Shown here one piece after another: positions 53,465 through 62,940 of a DNA stretch of 64,000 nucleotides. Position numbers and translations under genes: made by a program. Where the stretch lies: NCBI RefSeq assembly GCF_905147365.1, contig NC_056416.1, forward strand, positions 3,368,001 through 3,432,000, in the 5' to 3' direction. This stretch comes from Aricia agestis. Its lineage: Eukaryota; Arthropoda; Insecta; Lepidoptera; Lycaenidae. How positions within the stretch are numbered: position 1 is the stretch's first letter; every line of letters begins with the position of its first letter. The notes under the pieces are model-generated. The model had not been told where the DNA came from and did no database searches. It saw only the letters and a program-made list of their open reading frames with translations.

Positions 53465-53738
53465 AGGTAGGCTGTTGCCATTATTGATATCGAGCAAAAA
53501 AGGCCAAAAAAATCACGTTTATTGTATGGGAGTCCCCTTTAAACATTAATTTTATTTTGTTTTTAGTATTTGTTGTTATAGCGGCAACAGATATACACAA
53601 TTTGTGAAAATTTCAGAACTCTAGCTATAGCGGTTCTTGAGATACAGCCTGGAGACAGACAGACGGACAGACAGACATTGAAGTCTCATGAATCTAGTGT
53701 CCCGTTTTCACCCTTTGGGTACGGAACCCTAAAAACGC
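53465..53738 (-). repeat. AGGGTTCTGTACCC family, copy 3
   Basis: Reverse-strand partial copy matching the left part of 24757-25183. It ends CACCCTTTGGGTACGGAACC at about 53708-53728 and contains GCGGCAACAGATATACACAA. Confidence 0.65.
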
Positions 53739-53790
53739 GATTATCGCATAAGAAAGTAATTCGAGTAACTTATAAAATTAATTAGTAAGT

Positions 53791-54018
53791 ATCTACGAAT
53801 AATAAAAACTAAGGAAAAGTAACTCCGTCAAAAAACATGCTCCACAATACTTGTCAAAAAAGTGTACCTTAGGTACACATTTCAATACATTTACAATATT
53901 TAGGTGTGATTTAGGTGACCTTGAGCGGTACTAGGCTGACGTTACATGACAGATCAAAAGGAACCAAATTTAAAACGTTAATAGTATGGGAGTTACGATT
54001 CCTTAGTTTTTATTAGGT
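53791..54018. mobile_element. MITE with CTACGAATAATAAAAACTAA ends, copy 3
   Basis: Left end CTACGAATAATAAAAACTAA-GGAAAAGTAACTCC, right end GTATGGGAGTTACGATTCCT-TAGTTTTTATTA. It includes the TGTACCTTAGGTACACA palindrome and GGCTGACGTTACATGACAG, as in copy 1. Confidence 0.72.
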
Positions 54019-54735
54019 AAGTACCTATCTAATATTTTAGTTACCCATCAATACTGAGCAAAGTTTACATGTACTTAGTTGGCATTTTATCTTTAAACTT
54101 CAAACTAAGTCTTCTGTCTTTCCATTTCATTGTAATTAAATGATTGTAATTTATGATCTCCTTAAATAGGCAAACAGATCGCCTGTTGGAAATGCTCAAA
54201 CCGAAACGTTACGCCGAAAATCATAACTAGGTATACTCGTTACACAGGTCGTTCGGAAGAATACCCGGGTTTTTGCATTGGTTCATGACGGTTTTTTTGT
54301 GTTCCCAGCATTGTTCTCATAGAAAAAGTTGTTCATTTTGACGGGCTCATTTGATGGTGTTCACCCTAACAACCTGTATGATACTTGATCAACTTGATGA
54401 TTTATTAAGTATAGAATATTTTTATATACTTTTTGCACACAACAAGGTACAGAGGCGGGCTTAATGCCTTTAGGCATTTCCTGCCAGCCAACCTTTGGGT
54501 GATGTAGACACAAGATGAGGTAGATACCAATTATAAAATTATTAATATATATAGAGAAATAAAACACTGTGTCCATAAACAAATTTATTATAAAATCAGT
54601 AGTCATTATGGCTGGTATGACTAGTGATTATTCTACATATTTAAGAACAAACAACTATAGTACTGACAACTAACAACTACAATATAGAAACACTGAAAGC
54701 GGGACTGATATCATAGAAGACCTGTCGTGAGATTA
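54019..54735. other. Intergenic, no feature seen
   Basis: AT-rich, no recognised repeat or exon. It may be distal to the 3' end of the minus-strand DAT transcript. Confidence 0.3.
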
Positions 54736-54955
54736 AACCATTCATTGCCACCTTCAAATATTGAAGAAGGCGTAAAGCATTGAAGGGTTAACTTCCTTTT
54801 TCGTCGTGTTCTTAACCCATTCAGTTCCGTCTTCAAAGACGGAAGAAGGACGTTGAAGGGTTAACTTTCCGTTTCGTCGCGCTCTTAACCCATTCAGTGC
54901 CGTCTTCAAAGACTGAAGAAGGGCATTGGAGGGGCTAAGTTTTACCATTCATCCA
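54736..54955. repeat. 73-bp tandem repeat, three units
   Basis: Units begin at about 54736, 54814 and 54887, each AACCCATTCAGTGCCGTCTT plus CAAAGAC.GAAGAAGG, a GTTGAAGGGTTAACTT segment and TCGTCGYGYTCTT. Each unit contains a small hairpin (CCGTCTTCAAAGACGG in the second). The units differ by several substitutions, so the array is not young. Confidence 0.85.
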
Positions 54956-55670
54956 TCCGCATTGCCCAAGACGGAGAGACGAATAGTAATCATTCATGTA
55001 ACAATTCCAGTAATAAAAAATGAGAACATCCTTTAATTAGTTAAAATTTGTCGACTTAAAAAAACATTTACACTATGGTATCTCAAAAAAAAAAAAACGG
55101 AACGAACATTTCAAACAAAAATTGGAGCACACTCCACAATACAACATCAAGAGTTAAGATGATTAAAATTTCATAAGTTTTAAATAGACACATAGAATTT
55201 CGAAATACTTAAAACTATCTGTGGGTATATGAACTATGTTTATTCTTATAATATAATAATTTTATAAACTACATTTTCTATTATCTACACAGCATTTGTT
55301 TGGTATTCGTACAATTATGATCTTATTTTGTATTGTAAAAAGAAGTTTTAATACAAGTTTACGATTAAAAACTTAACATTATTAAATAAGAAAAAAATTA
55401 AGCTAATAAAATTAAAAAAAAACACTAAAAAACATTAAAATCACTGCTTTTCCAAATACCTAAATATCAAAAACAATAAATATACGTCAAATGATTTCTA
55501 TCCTTTGCCAGTTATTCTAAAAAATCGTTTCCAACGATATTCATTTACTTATCAACTATAGATTATTATTATTCAATATTCATAATACTTTTATTCACTT
55601 CTAAACATCTTAAAAAGTCTAAAAAGCATTTCTGCCAAACGCAGCGTCTACGAAAGAGCTACGAAGCTGC
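54956..55670. other. AT-rich flank of DAT, no feature seen
   Basis: Long A/T-rich sequence without ORF or repeat similarity. It could be the distal DAT 3' UTR. Confidence 0.3.
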
Positions 55671-55673
55671 TAT

Positions 55674-55990
55674 GGCGCTACGGAGCTACGACCAATATTA
55701 AGTAAGAAGCAATCAATATTCAATTTTATATTCTGTACCATTATATATTGCACTACTGAGCTACGAACAATATTGAGTAAGAAGCAATCAATATTTGGAG
55801 TATCAATATTATTTCGAATGTTGCACTTTAAGTAAAATATTCAATATAATTTAATATTCTGTACCATTATATATTGCGCTACTGAGCTACGAACAATATT
55901 AAGTAAGAAGCAATCAATATTTCGAGTATCAATATTATATTAAATGTTGCCCGTTAAGTAAAATATTCTTTATAAATTAATACTTTGTAG
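55674..55990. repeat. Irregular tandem repeat, about 75/123 bp
   Basis: GCTACGRAC-AATATT-RAGTAAGAAGCAATCAATATT occurs three times (about 55684, 55758, 55881), joined by TATTCTGTACCATTATATAT (twice) and GAGTATCAATATTAT (twice). Copies two and three share a longer 123-bp unit. Confidence 0.8.
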
Positions 55991-57150
55991 TATTATATAT
56001 TTGTGTAGCGACTGTTACTGTACTAATTGTTCCAGCATCAACCTTGTATCTTATCTGTATTATTACATCGACGGCTTTTCTGAATCTTATATTCTACTGT
56101 GCAGATATTTCGAGAAGTGACTTAGCCTACACAATAACTCTCTAACACTGCTTTATATTGCTTTCTAATACAAGATATTCCATAGAACGGAGTCTACGTT
56201 TAAATTATGTCTAAAGCTTGCTTAATACCACACACATTTATGATTATAACAATTACTAATATCATATTATACATGACACTGATCTACTTTATTTTTTTAC
56301 TACTTACGTGATTATTTAAGACTTTATTAATATTATTATGTGACTAAGCAATATTTATTTTCGTTAATAATCATTGTTTTATTAATTTTCATCGCCCGAA
56401 TTTGCCATCCTGTCAATAGTTCAGCGAAGCGTTGTTTTTGAAAAAAGCGAGTTTTTAAAGCCTACATAATATATTACTTTACCGTACCTAAACGTTGCCT
56501 TAATGTACAGTAGAATAAACTATTCCCTTAACGTATTATTAATATGTTTTTATATAACACTTGAATAAGTTCACTAGTGAAATAATGCGATACAACGTCT
56601 TATAATGACAATATTATAAACATTCATCAATTATTTTATAATATTGATAAAATTACATTCGTTAACAATAATATAATAATAAACCTCACATTTAATATAA
56701 TACACATCCAGTAACTTTTAATTACTTTAAAACTCTAGATATTAGTACTAATAAAATCTCGAAAGACCTAGAGTCATTGAAATACTTGCTAATAACATTG
56801 ATTTTAATAACAATAAGGTTATTATTTTATTAAAGTGGTATACATATTGAATATAATATTATTTACTACGAGTGTTATTATACCGCCTTGACCAAAAGAC
56901 ACAATAATTATTATGTCAGATACCTTATACTTAGTTATAATATTATATTCATTGCCTAATTACTTCACTTACTATTATTCTAAGAAACAACCAGATCAAA
57001 AATATAAATACCAGTATTAATAATACTACATGGGGAAGAAATATTATTGTTTTTACATTACACTCCAATATTTCCTAAATTGTAATAAGCATTTCATATT
57101 ATTATTGATATTTAATATTATATACATGTACAGCTTCGCTATCCTGCTTT
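55991..57150. other. AT-rich flank of DAT, no feature seen
   Basis: Very AT-rich and unassigned. Confidence 0.3.
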
Positions 57151-57153
57151 AAC

Positions 57154-57347
57154 AGGCGGGCTAAAATGGTCACATTTAGCAATTCCTCTCAATCAATTCA
57201 GCAAATGAATTGTCAAAACAGTCAAACTGACAAATGTCAAATTAGTACGAATTACTAGACATGAATTGCAAGCAGAGTGTCAATTTTGCAATAAAAAAAA
57301 TGAATCATATTATGATTCTCCAAAGCGACCATATTAGCCCCGCAGTC
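57154..57347. mobile_element. MITE with GGCTAAWATGGTC ends
   Basis: Terminal repeats GCGGGCTAAAATGGTCACATT and AAGCGACCATATTAGCCCCG. An inner pair ATGAATTG...CAATTCAT and AAATGTCAAATTAGTACGAA segments lie between. About 190 bp, non-coding, between the DAT coding end and its AT-rich flank. Confidence 0.7.
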
Positions 57348-57965
57348 CTCAAGAATCGATATAATTACATCATCTGAAATTTCCATTGAAACTCATAAAA
57401 AGTCATGCTCTCTTAGTAGGATACTCAATTTATGCAATAGCCAACTTGCATTCAATGATTTCGACAGCAGAAATCAAGATCATACTATTTGTATGGGATT
57501 TAACATAATATTATTTCCCCGCAAAGACATCGCGCTCGTGATGGCTTTTTAGAGTTATATAGTGGTTATATGGCATTTGCGATCATTTATTCATCATCAC
57601 CATTCATCATAAACTAGCGGTGCCCCGCTGTGTTATTCGCTGTTTATTATTATAAAAATGTAATATTTTACTGAAGTAAAACGTAGCATATTGTTAATCC
57701 AGGGTTTCAACTAATTCCATAGGAAACTTTATTAAAATCGATTTAGCCCTTAAGATGTGTAAAATTAGGAATCATACACACTCACAAACTTTTGCTTTGA
57801 TAATATAAGTGTTTTGAGTGATTCTATATGCATTTATATTGTAACTTTGCTGCCAATATTATTGAATGCATGTTGTCTATATCGCGAGAAGTAGATCTTA
57901 AATGCCACAACACACTATAGTTCCAGAACACTCTAGACGTAGTACACGTCGAAGGAGAGCTGAGC
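57348..57965 (-). other. Probable DAT 3' UTR
   Basis: Sequence immediately downstream of the minus-strand DAT stop codon. Minus-strand AATAAA occurs at 57643-57648 and again near 57586-57591, giving a 3' UTR of about 320-400 nt if used. A dispersed-repeat-like CTAGCGGTGCCCCGCTGTG lies at 57614-57632. Confidence 0.4.
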
Positions 57966-58130
57966 TCAGACGAGGGCAGGGTGTGGGGGGTGCGAGGGGG
58001 GCGTGGTGGGGGGCGTGGCCGGGGAGGGCGCGGCGGACGCCAGTCGCACGCCGCCGCTCTCCGAGACAACAACTCCGTTGACGGCGCTCCGCTGTGTGTC
58101 CGCGTAGGGGGTTGTTAGGATGGTGAGACG
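57966..58130 (-). CDS. DAT: Dopamine transporter, terminal exon
   Basis: Last 54 codons and the TGA stop of a sodium/chloride-dependent monoamine transporter. It is entered at phase 0 after a TTTTTTTCCAG acceptor. The start RLTILTTPYADTQ aligns with the conserved intracellular segment after helix 12 of insect DAT (RFTILTTPWRDQQ type), followed by VNGVVVSESGGVRL, comparable to the fly tail with NGV and VRL. The final 20 residues are Pro/Thr/Ser/His-rich (SPATPPTTPPSHPPHPALV) and end in ALV. The tail is cytoplasmic; monoamine transporter C-termini bind trafficking partners. The Pro-rich end appears specific to this lineage. Confidence 0.85.
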   Translation of the reverse strand, partial: RLTILTTPYADTQRSAVNGVVVSESGGVRLASAAPSPATPPTTPPSHPPHPALV

Positions 58131-58154
58131 CTGGAAAAAAACAGTAGTAATATT

Positions 58155-58318
58155 ATAATAATTGCGAAAATGTGTCTGTCTATGTGTCTGTTACTTCCTC
58201 ACTATAGTATATATACTTTGAGTCCCAGAAAAGGGCATAGGATACTCATTATCCCGCAAAAATGTACGGTTCCCGCGAGATGAACGAATTTTGGTGCAAC
58301 GGAGTTGCGGGCATCGTC
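58155..58318 (-). repeat. Dispersed repeat, CCGGGATAAAAA..GACAGACA family
   Basis: Reverse orientation relative to 25737. ATTGCGAAAATGTGTCTGTC, ACTTTGAGTCCCAGAAAAGG and AAAATGTACGGTTCCCGCG are diagnostic. Confidence 0.6.
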
Positions 58319-58614
58319 TTGTTTTTTTTTTGTAAGTTTACGCAATTCGTGCGCAAACTGTATGACAAAACACTCAGAACACGAAAAAACTCCATATAAT
58401 AGGGATGGTGACAAGGTCAAAGATTAGCGAATTTTGTGAATAAAATAAAGAAATCACGGTAAAAAATAAATTTCAGCTTGATAGCATTTGTATTTTTTTT
58501 GTTATGCGCCTTCAAAGTTGGATATTCAAGTCGAATTTTTTTTCAATTAAATTTCTTAATATTTGTATACAATTCGATAACTTATGCAATTGAAAGCAAC
58601 TTTTGTTAAATAAA

Positions 58615-61416
58615 ACTTTTGGTTTCACGGGAAAATCAGCGATTGATACCTCTGAAGGAATTATGCGCGGAAGGCCCTATGGCGGAGTTGCGCTTTTGTG
58701 GAAAAAAAGTGCATTTGAAAAAGTGGTGGTCATATAGTGTAATAGTGTTCGGTTATCAGCTATAAAGGTACACACCTGTGATAGATCTACCTTAGTATTT
58801 TCGGTGTACATGCCAGTGGACAATAGTGAAAATCTTATTGAGTTCACAAACTGTTTAAGTGAAATTAGCGCTATAGTAGATCAATGTGAAGTCGCTTCTG
58901 TAATTATTTTAGGGGACTTTAACGCTCATCCAGGCGAACTTTTTTGTGTAGAACTTTTAAATTTTTGTAAAGACCAAAATTGGTCATGTATTGATACGCA
59001 TATTTTAAACAATGTTCATACCTACATAAGTGATGCTCATGGTTGCACTCGCTGGCTCGATCACTGTGTAGTGACCGAGGCCGCGAGGCAATCTGTGCTC
59101 AGTGTAAGAGTCATTGACGATGTTGCTTGGTCTGACCATTTTCCACTGGAAGTAGTATGCAATTTAGATAAACTAATTCCTCAGCAGTCACGGGTTATTG
59201 GCAAAAGTTCAATTAATAAGATAATTTGGGGTGATAGAGATAAACAGCAAATAGAACTCTACAATGCGCTATGTAATGAAAAACTAAAACTTTTGGACTT
59301 TCCTGAGGAATTGTGTCGCTGTTGTGACCATATGTGCAATGATGGTGAGCACAAGCATGTCATTGACAAATTTTATAATAGTATAGTAAATACTTTAAGT
59401 GAAGCGGCCTTGGAGAGCTCTAAGTGTAATGAGACCAAAAGAAAGTTGCGCGTTGTGGGATGGAACAAGCATATCCAACCGGCTCATAGGGTAGCACGAC
59501 ACAACTATCATGTTTGGTTATCTCATGGCAAACCTCGCTCGGGTGAAATCTTCGAAAATATGTCTTCGTCTCGGAGAATATTTAAGTCTAAACTGAAGTG
59601 GTGTCAGAATAATCAAGAGAAAATAAAAATGGATATTCTGGCATCACATCACACGAAAAAGAACTTTAAATCTTTTTGGAGGCAAACCAATAAGCTCAAT
59701 CCAAGGCCGTGCATTCCTCTCAATGTTGAAGGCATACAAGAGCCAGCTGGTATTGCCAATATGTTTAGGGAGAACTTTTTGATAGAGCCCTTATCCAGGC
59801 CAAACTGTGTGTCTCAGCCGCTCGAGTCTAATAACCACTCGCCCAGCCGGACATCTGCTCACCCGATACGTTTTACTGCGAAAGAAGTGTCTAACACAAT
59901 ACGCGCTATGACGAAGGGTAAATCTCCAGGTCATGATGGAATTAGCATTGAGCATCTGAGATACGCTGGCTCACACTTACCAAGGGTTCTGTCTTTGTTT
60001 TACACCCTTTGCATTAGGCACACTTATTTACCTGGCGATTGTATGAAGACGGTTGTTGTACCAATAATCAAAAATAAAACTGGAGATTCCTCCAGTAAAG
60101 CTAATTATAGGCCCATATCGCTAGCCACAACAATCGCAAAGGTCCTAGACAGTCTGCTTGATCAATATCTAGATAAGCATCTTAAGTTGCACGATGCCCA
60201 ATTTGGCTTCAGAGCAGGACTATCTACAGAAACTGCAATTCTGTCTCTCAAGCAGACTGTCAAATACTACACCGATAGAAGCACTCCAGTATATGCATGT
60301 TTTCTGGACCTTTCAAAGGCTTTCGATATGGTGTCCTATGAGATACTACGCAACAAGTTGCTGGATGAGACGGATCTTCCAATTGAGATTATTAATATTT
60401 TTGATTATTGGTACAAGAACCAGGAAAATGCTGTAAAGTGGTCTGGGGCTCTCTCTAACCTGTACAAATTAAGGTGTGGAGTTAGACAGGGTGGATTAAC
60501 TTCTCCTCGTCTCTTCAACCTTTACATAAATAAGCTGATCGAGGAGCTGAGCAACACTAATGTCGGTTGTTCCATGGGCGGAGTGATGCTAAACAACATT
60601 AGTTATGCTGATGACATGGTGCTGCTCAGTCCCTCGGTCAGTGGCCTCAGAAAACTGCTAGGCAAGTGTCAAGCGTATGCTGAGGCCCAAGGACTCAGGT
60701 ATAACTCTAAGAAAAGTGAACTACTTGTTTTCCAACCCCGTGAACATAAAGTTAGCACAATACCACCCGTGTTTCTTAATGAAGTTCCACTTGCTAGAGT
60801 CCATAAATTTAAATACCTGGGTCATTGGGTAACTGATACGCTTGTTGACGATGTAGACATTGAGAGGGAGCGAAGAGCGTTGGCCGTACGTGGGAACATG
60901 TTAGCTCGTAGATTTGCAAGATGCTCTGATGAGGTAAAAGTGACTTTATTTAAAGCTTACTGCCAGTCCTTTTACACATGCAATCTATGGGCGAGCTACA
61001 CCCAGCGCGCGATAAATGCTCTTCGTGTTCAATACAATAATATCTTTAGAGTGCTGTTAGGACTACCAAGGTACTGTAGTGCCTCAGGCATGTTTGCAGA
61101 AATGCGCACCGATGGCTTTAACGCCATAATAAGAAAAAGAGTGGCGTCATTGATGCAGCGTGTCAGAAGTAGTAATAACAGCATTCTAAGGGTATTGACT
61201 GATAATCTTGATGGTTTGGTAAGGCATTGGATAGAGGTTCACGTTAAATAGGAATAGGCTCATTAAAAGTTCCAACGCCTCACCATTCCTAATACACAAA
61301 TTGTTGCTATTGTTATTTGATAATGTGATGTACTAACATAGTTTAAGTCTCAATTATATTATTTACTAACACTATGGATTTTTGTTGTGATCCGAAATAA
61401 AAGTTATTATTATTTC
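58615..61416 (+). mobile_element. Nearly intact LINE (CR1/jockey-like superclade), 5' truncated
   Basis: A non-LTR retrotransposon with part of an endonuclease and a complete reverse transcriptase. The endonuclease is entered near 58620 (GKSAIDTSEGIMRGRPYGGV, ALLWKK), so the N-terminal part and any ORF1 are missing. A TAG at 58735-58737 interrupts the frame. The 3' UTR is short and ends near AATAAAAGTTATTATTATT (61398-61416), a TTA-rich tail. It lies in the last DAT intron on the opposite strand to DAT. Confidence 0.88.
58738..61251 (+). CDS. LINE ORF2: endonuclease C-terminal part and reverse transcriptase
   Basis: Uninterrupted frame of 837 codons plus stop after the TAG at 58735. Numbering from 58804, GDFNAHPG (37-44) and SDHFPL (about 118-123) are endonuclease motifs. 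RPISLATTIAKVLDSLLD, FGFRAGLSTETA, FLDLSKAFD (500-508), GVRQGGLTSPRLFN and the catalytic YADD (601-604) mark the reverse transcriptase, followed by KYLGHWV and a Cys/Arg-rich C-terminal domain. The in-frame TAG upstream sits where a CAG codon is likely in active relatives, so one C-to-T change explains it. Exact clade (CR1, L2, Rex-like or jockey) needs a tree. Self-mobilisation is impossible in this form. Confidence 0.85.
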   Translation, partial: CNSVRLSAIKVHTCDRSTLVFSVYMPVDNSENLIEFTNCLSEISAIVDQCEVASVIILGDFNAHPGELFCVELLNFCKDQNWSCIDTHILNNVHTYISDAHGCTRWLDHCVVTEAARQSVLSVRVIDDVAWSDHFPLEVVCNLDKLIPQQSRVIGKSSINKIIWGDRDKQQIELYNALCNEKLKLLDFPEELCRCCDHMCNDGEHKHVIDKFYNSIVNTLSEAALESSKCNETKRKLRVVGWNKHIQPAHRVARHNYHVWLSHGKPRSGEIFENMSSSRRIFKSKLKWCQNNQEKIKMDILASHHTKKNFKSFWRQTNKLNPRPCIPLNVEGIQEPAGIANMFRENFLIEPLSRPNCVSQPLESNNHSPSRTSAHPIRFTAKEVSNTIRAMTKGKSPGHDGISIEHLRYAGSHLPRVLSLFYTLCIRHTYLPGDCMKTVVVPIIKNKTGDSSSKANYRPISLATTIAKVLDSLLDQYLDKHLKLHDAQFGFRAGLSTETAILSLKQTVKYYTDRSTPVYACFLDLSKAFDMVSYEILRNKLLDETDLPIEIINIFDYWYKNQENAVKWSGALSNLYKLRCGVRQGGLTSPRLFNLYINKLIEELSNTNVGCSMGGVMLNNISYADDMVLLSPSVSGLRKLLGKCQAYAEAQGLRYNSKKSELLVFQPREHKVSTIPPVFLNEVPLARVHKFKYLGHWVTDTLVDDVDIERERRALAVRGNMLARRFARCSDEVKVTLFKAYCQSFYTCNLWASYTQRAINALRVQYNNIFRVLLGLPRYCSASGMFAEMRTDGFNAIIRKRVASLMQRVRSSNNSILRVLTDNLDGLVRHWIEVHVK

Positions 61417-61869
61417 TTATGAAACCACTTTCATAAACGCAATATTTAATATACCTGTCGAACAAAGTTGTCTCCCGATGCATACAAACTACGAAAGACT
61501 GACGTCATACTTTCGTACCACTTTGTATGGAGCGTTTCGGGCAGGTCTTTTTTATGAGATATTTGAATTGTCATATCTTGGTGAATTTTTAAGCTAGCAA
61601 AGTCATTCTTTCAACGATGTTTCTATTTTTTAAGTGTCTTTCAATTACCGATAAGAAAAAAATATAGTCATCATGCCTATTCCATGGATTTTATTATTAA
61701 AATACAATCCCACGGATATTGTTTCTCCACTAAAAGATTTTGGGTAGCCAGGATCTAAGATAGTCGCAAAAACTTAGGGATGCCCTAACAGTTAGGGATG
61801 CAGTAGACCCGTAGCAATATAACATTATACTGCTACGGGTTAAATTTAAACTATCTACAGCAACGATCA
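61417..61869. other. DAT intron, repeat debris
   Basis: Unassigned except for a perfect-looking palindrome ACCCGTAGCAATATAACATT / ATACTGCTACGGGT at 61808-61841 and TTTCGTACCACTTTGTATGG at 61510-61529. Confidence 0.35.
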
Positions 61870-61873
61870 TTAA

Positions 61874-62339
61874 GAGGATACACCAGGGGCTAGAGAAATG
61901 AAAAAAAGTACGTGTAATATCTATAGCTGTCTCCCTTACCTCAAGCCTATACCGCAGAACACGATAGAGACAACTGCAGAAAATCCAGAAAATCAACGAT
62001 TCGTTGTCCCCTGATTCCTTCTCCAAAACTTAACCGATTTAAGTACTTTTTTCATTAAAGATTAAAGGAAGGCTTGAGCTGTGTTCCTATGTTTTTTTTG
62101 TATAATCTAGCCAAATCTGTTTTCTGGATGTTTGAACACAACGGAAAATCTGGCCATTTATTTGGGTTTTTGAACGTTCATATCTTATTTAATAATTAAA
62201 TTATGAAAAAAAAGAAAACATAGGGACATTGTATTAGTGGCCGTAGATATACAGGAAAAAATTATAACTCTACTAGCATTATCCAGGGAGGAAACAGGGG
62301 ACAACGTTTGTATGGAAAAAAGGGCGGTGTGGACTCCTC
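61874..62339 (+). mobile_element. TTAA-target MITE, copy B
   Basis: 466 bp flanked on both sides by TTAA (61870-61873, 62340-62343). Termini GAGGATACACCAGGGGC and, inverted, GAGGAGTCCACACCGCCC form an imperfect terminal repeat. TTAA duplication is the hallmark of piggyBac-type transposition, although the ends do not start CCC. It is the complete counterpart of 48274-48745. Confidence 0.82.
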
Positions 62340-62671
62340 TTAATATAAATATTGATCGTAGCGTCGTAGCACCGTAGCGGCTTCGTAGCACACTACGAAT
62401 AATAAAAACGTAGCACATTACGTAATATTAAAATTCATCAACTTTTAACGAACTTATTAGATTAGAATATCTATTCTTTTATTATATTCTTAATATTGAT
62501 TGTAAGAAAAATAGAGAAGTCGAAATTTTAAATCACTTTTACTACTATTATAGTACCTATGTTACTAATCCTCTAAGTACTACGACGCTACGATTTTAAA
62601 GAAAGAAAGAAGAAGAAGAAGAAAAAGCAACGATTAAACATCCATATTATTTCGAGAAACTTTTTCCTCAC

Positions 62672-62940
62672 CTCAAAGAAGGTACCCTTAGTCGTCAGTA
62701 TCTTGTATATAGCGACCGTCGGGATACAAATAACACTGGATCCAGCGATGCACCAGCCCAGCGCGTTAGCCCAGCCCGGGTAGACATAGTCCTCGTACTG
62801 GAGCGGGGCATAGTCCAGGAGCCCGTATACTGTGATGAACAGGAGGAAGGCGGGGGCCACGAAGCGCCAACAGATGCGCCAGTAGAGGCCAGGCCGAAAG
62901 CCGATCATATCGCGGATGTCCTCGCAGAATCGTTCTGTGC
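62672..62940 (-). CDS. DAT: Dopamine transporter, penultimate exon
   Basis: 89 codons plus two bases completing a split Gly codon. Bounded by acceptor CAATTTTTAG and donor GAG|GTGAGG. It encodes RFCEDIRDMIGFRPGLYWRI, then helix 11 (CWRFVAPAFLLFITVYGLLD), YEDYVYPGWANALGWCIAGS and helix 12 (SSVICIPTVAIYKIL) with TTKGTFFE. The near identity to fly DAT in EDIRDMIGF, RFVAP.FLLFITVYGL and YPxWANALGWCIAGSSV identifies the dopamine transporter rather than the serotonin or GABA transporters. It is a 12-helix plasma-membrane protein that clears dopamine from extracellular space using the sodium gradient; fly loss-of-function (fumin) causes reduced sleep. Confidence 0.93.

Larger units (their letters stand above)
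58131..62671 (-). other. DAT last intron, 4.5 kb
   Basis: Phase-0 intron (donor GAG|GTGAGG at 62671, acceptor ending at 58131). It holds a GACAGACA-family repeat (58155-58318), a nearly intact LINE in antisense orientation to DAT (58615-61416), a TTAA MITE (61874-62339) and a (GAA)n run near 62610-62622. Confidence 0.85.

Noticed and set aside
58804..61251. Long ORF as a host gene
   Set aside because: Contains endonuclease and YADD reverse transcriptase motifs; it is a retrotransposon in a DAT intron.
62588..62671. Continuation of the DAT exon past 62672 as protein
   Set aside because: The frame runs on, but a GTGAGG donor at 62671 joins in phase with the RLTILTTP terminal exon, and fly DAT continues the same way.
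62672..62940. Serotonin or GABA transporter identity
   Set aside because: The YPGWANALGWCIAGSSV and RFVAPAFLLFITVYGL segments and the LTTP tail match insect dopamine transporter much better.
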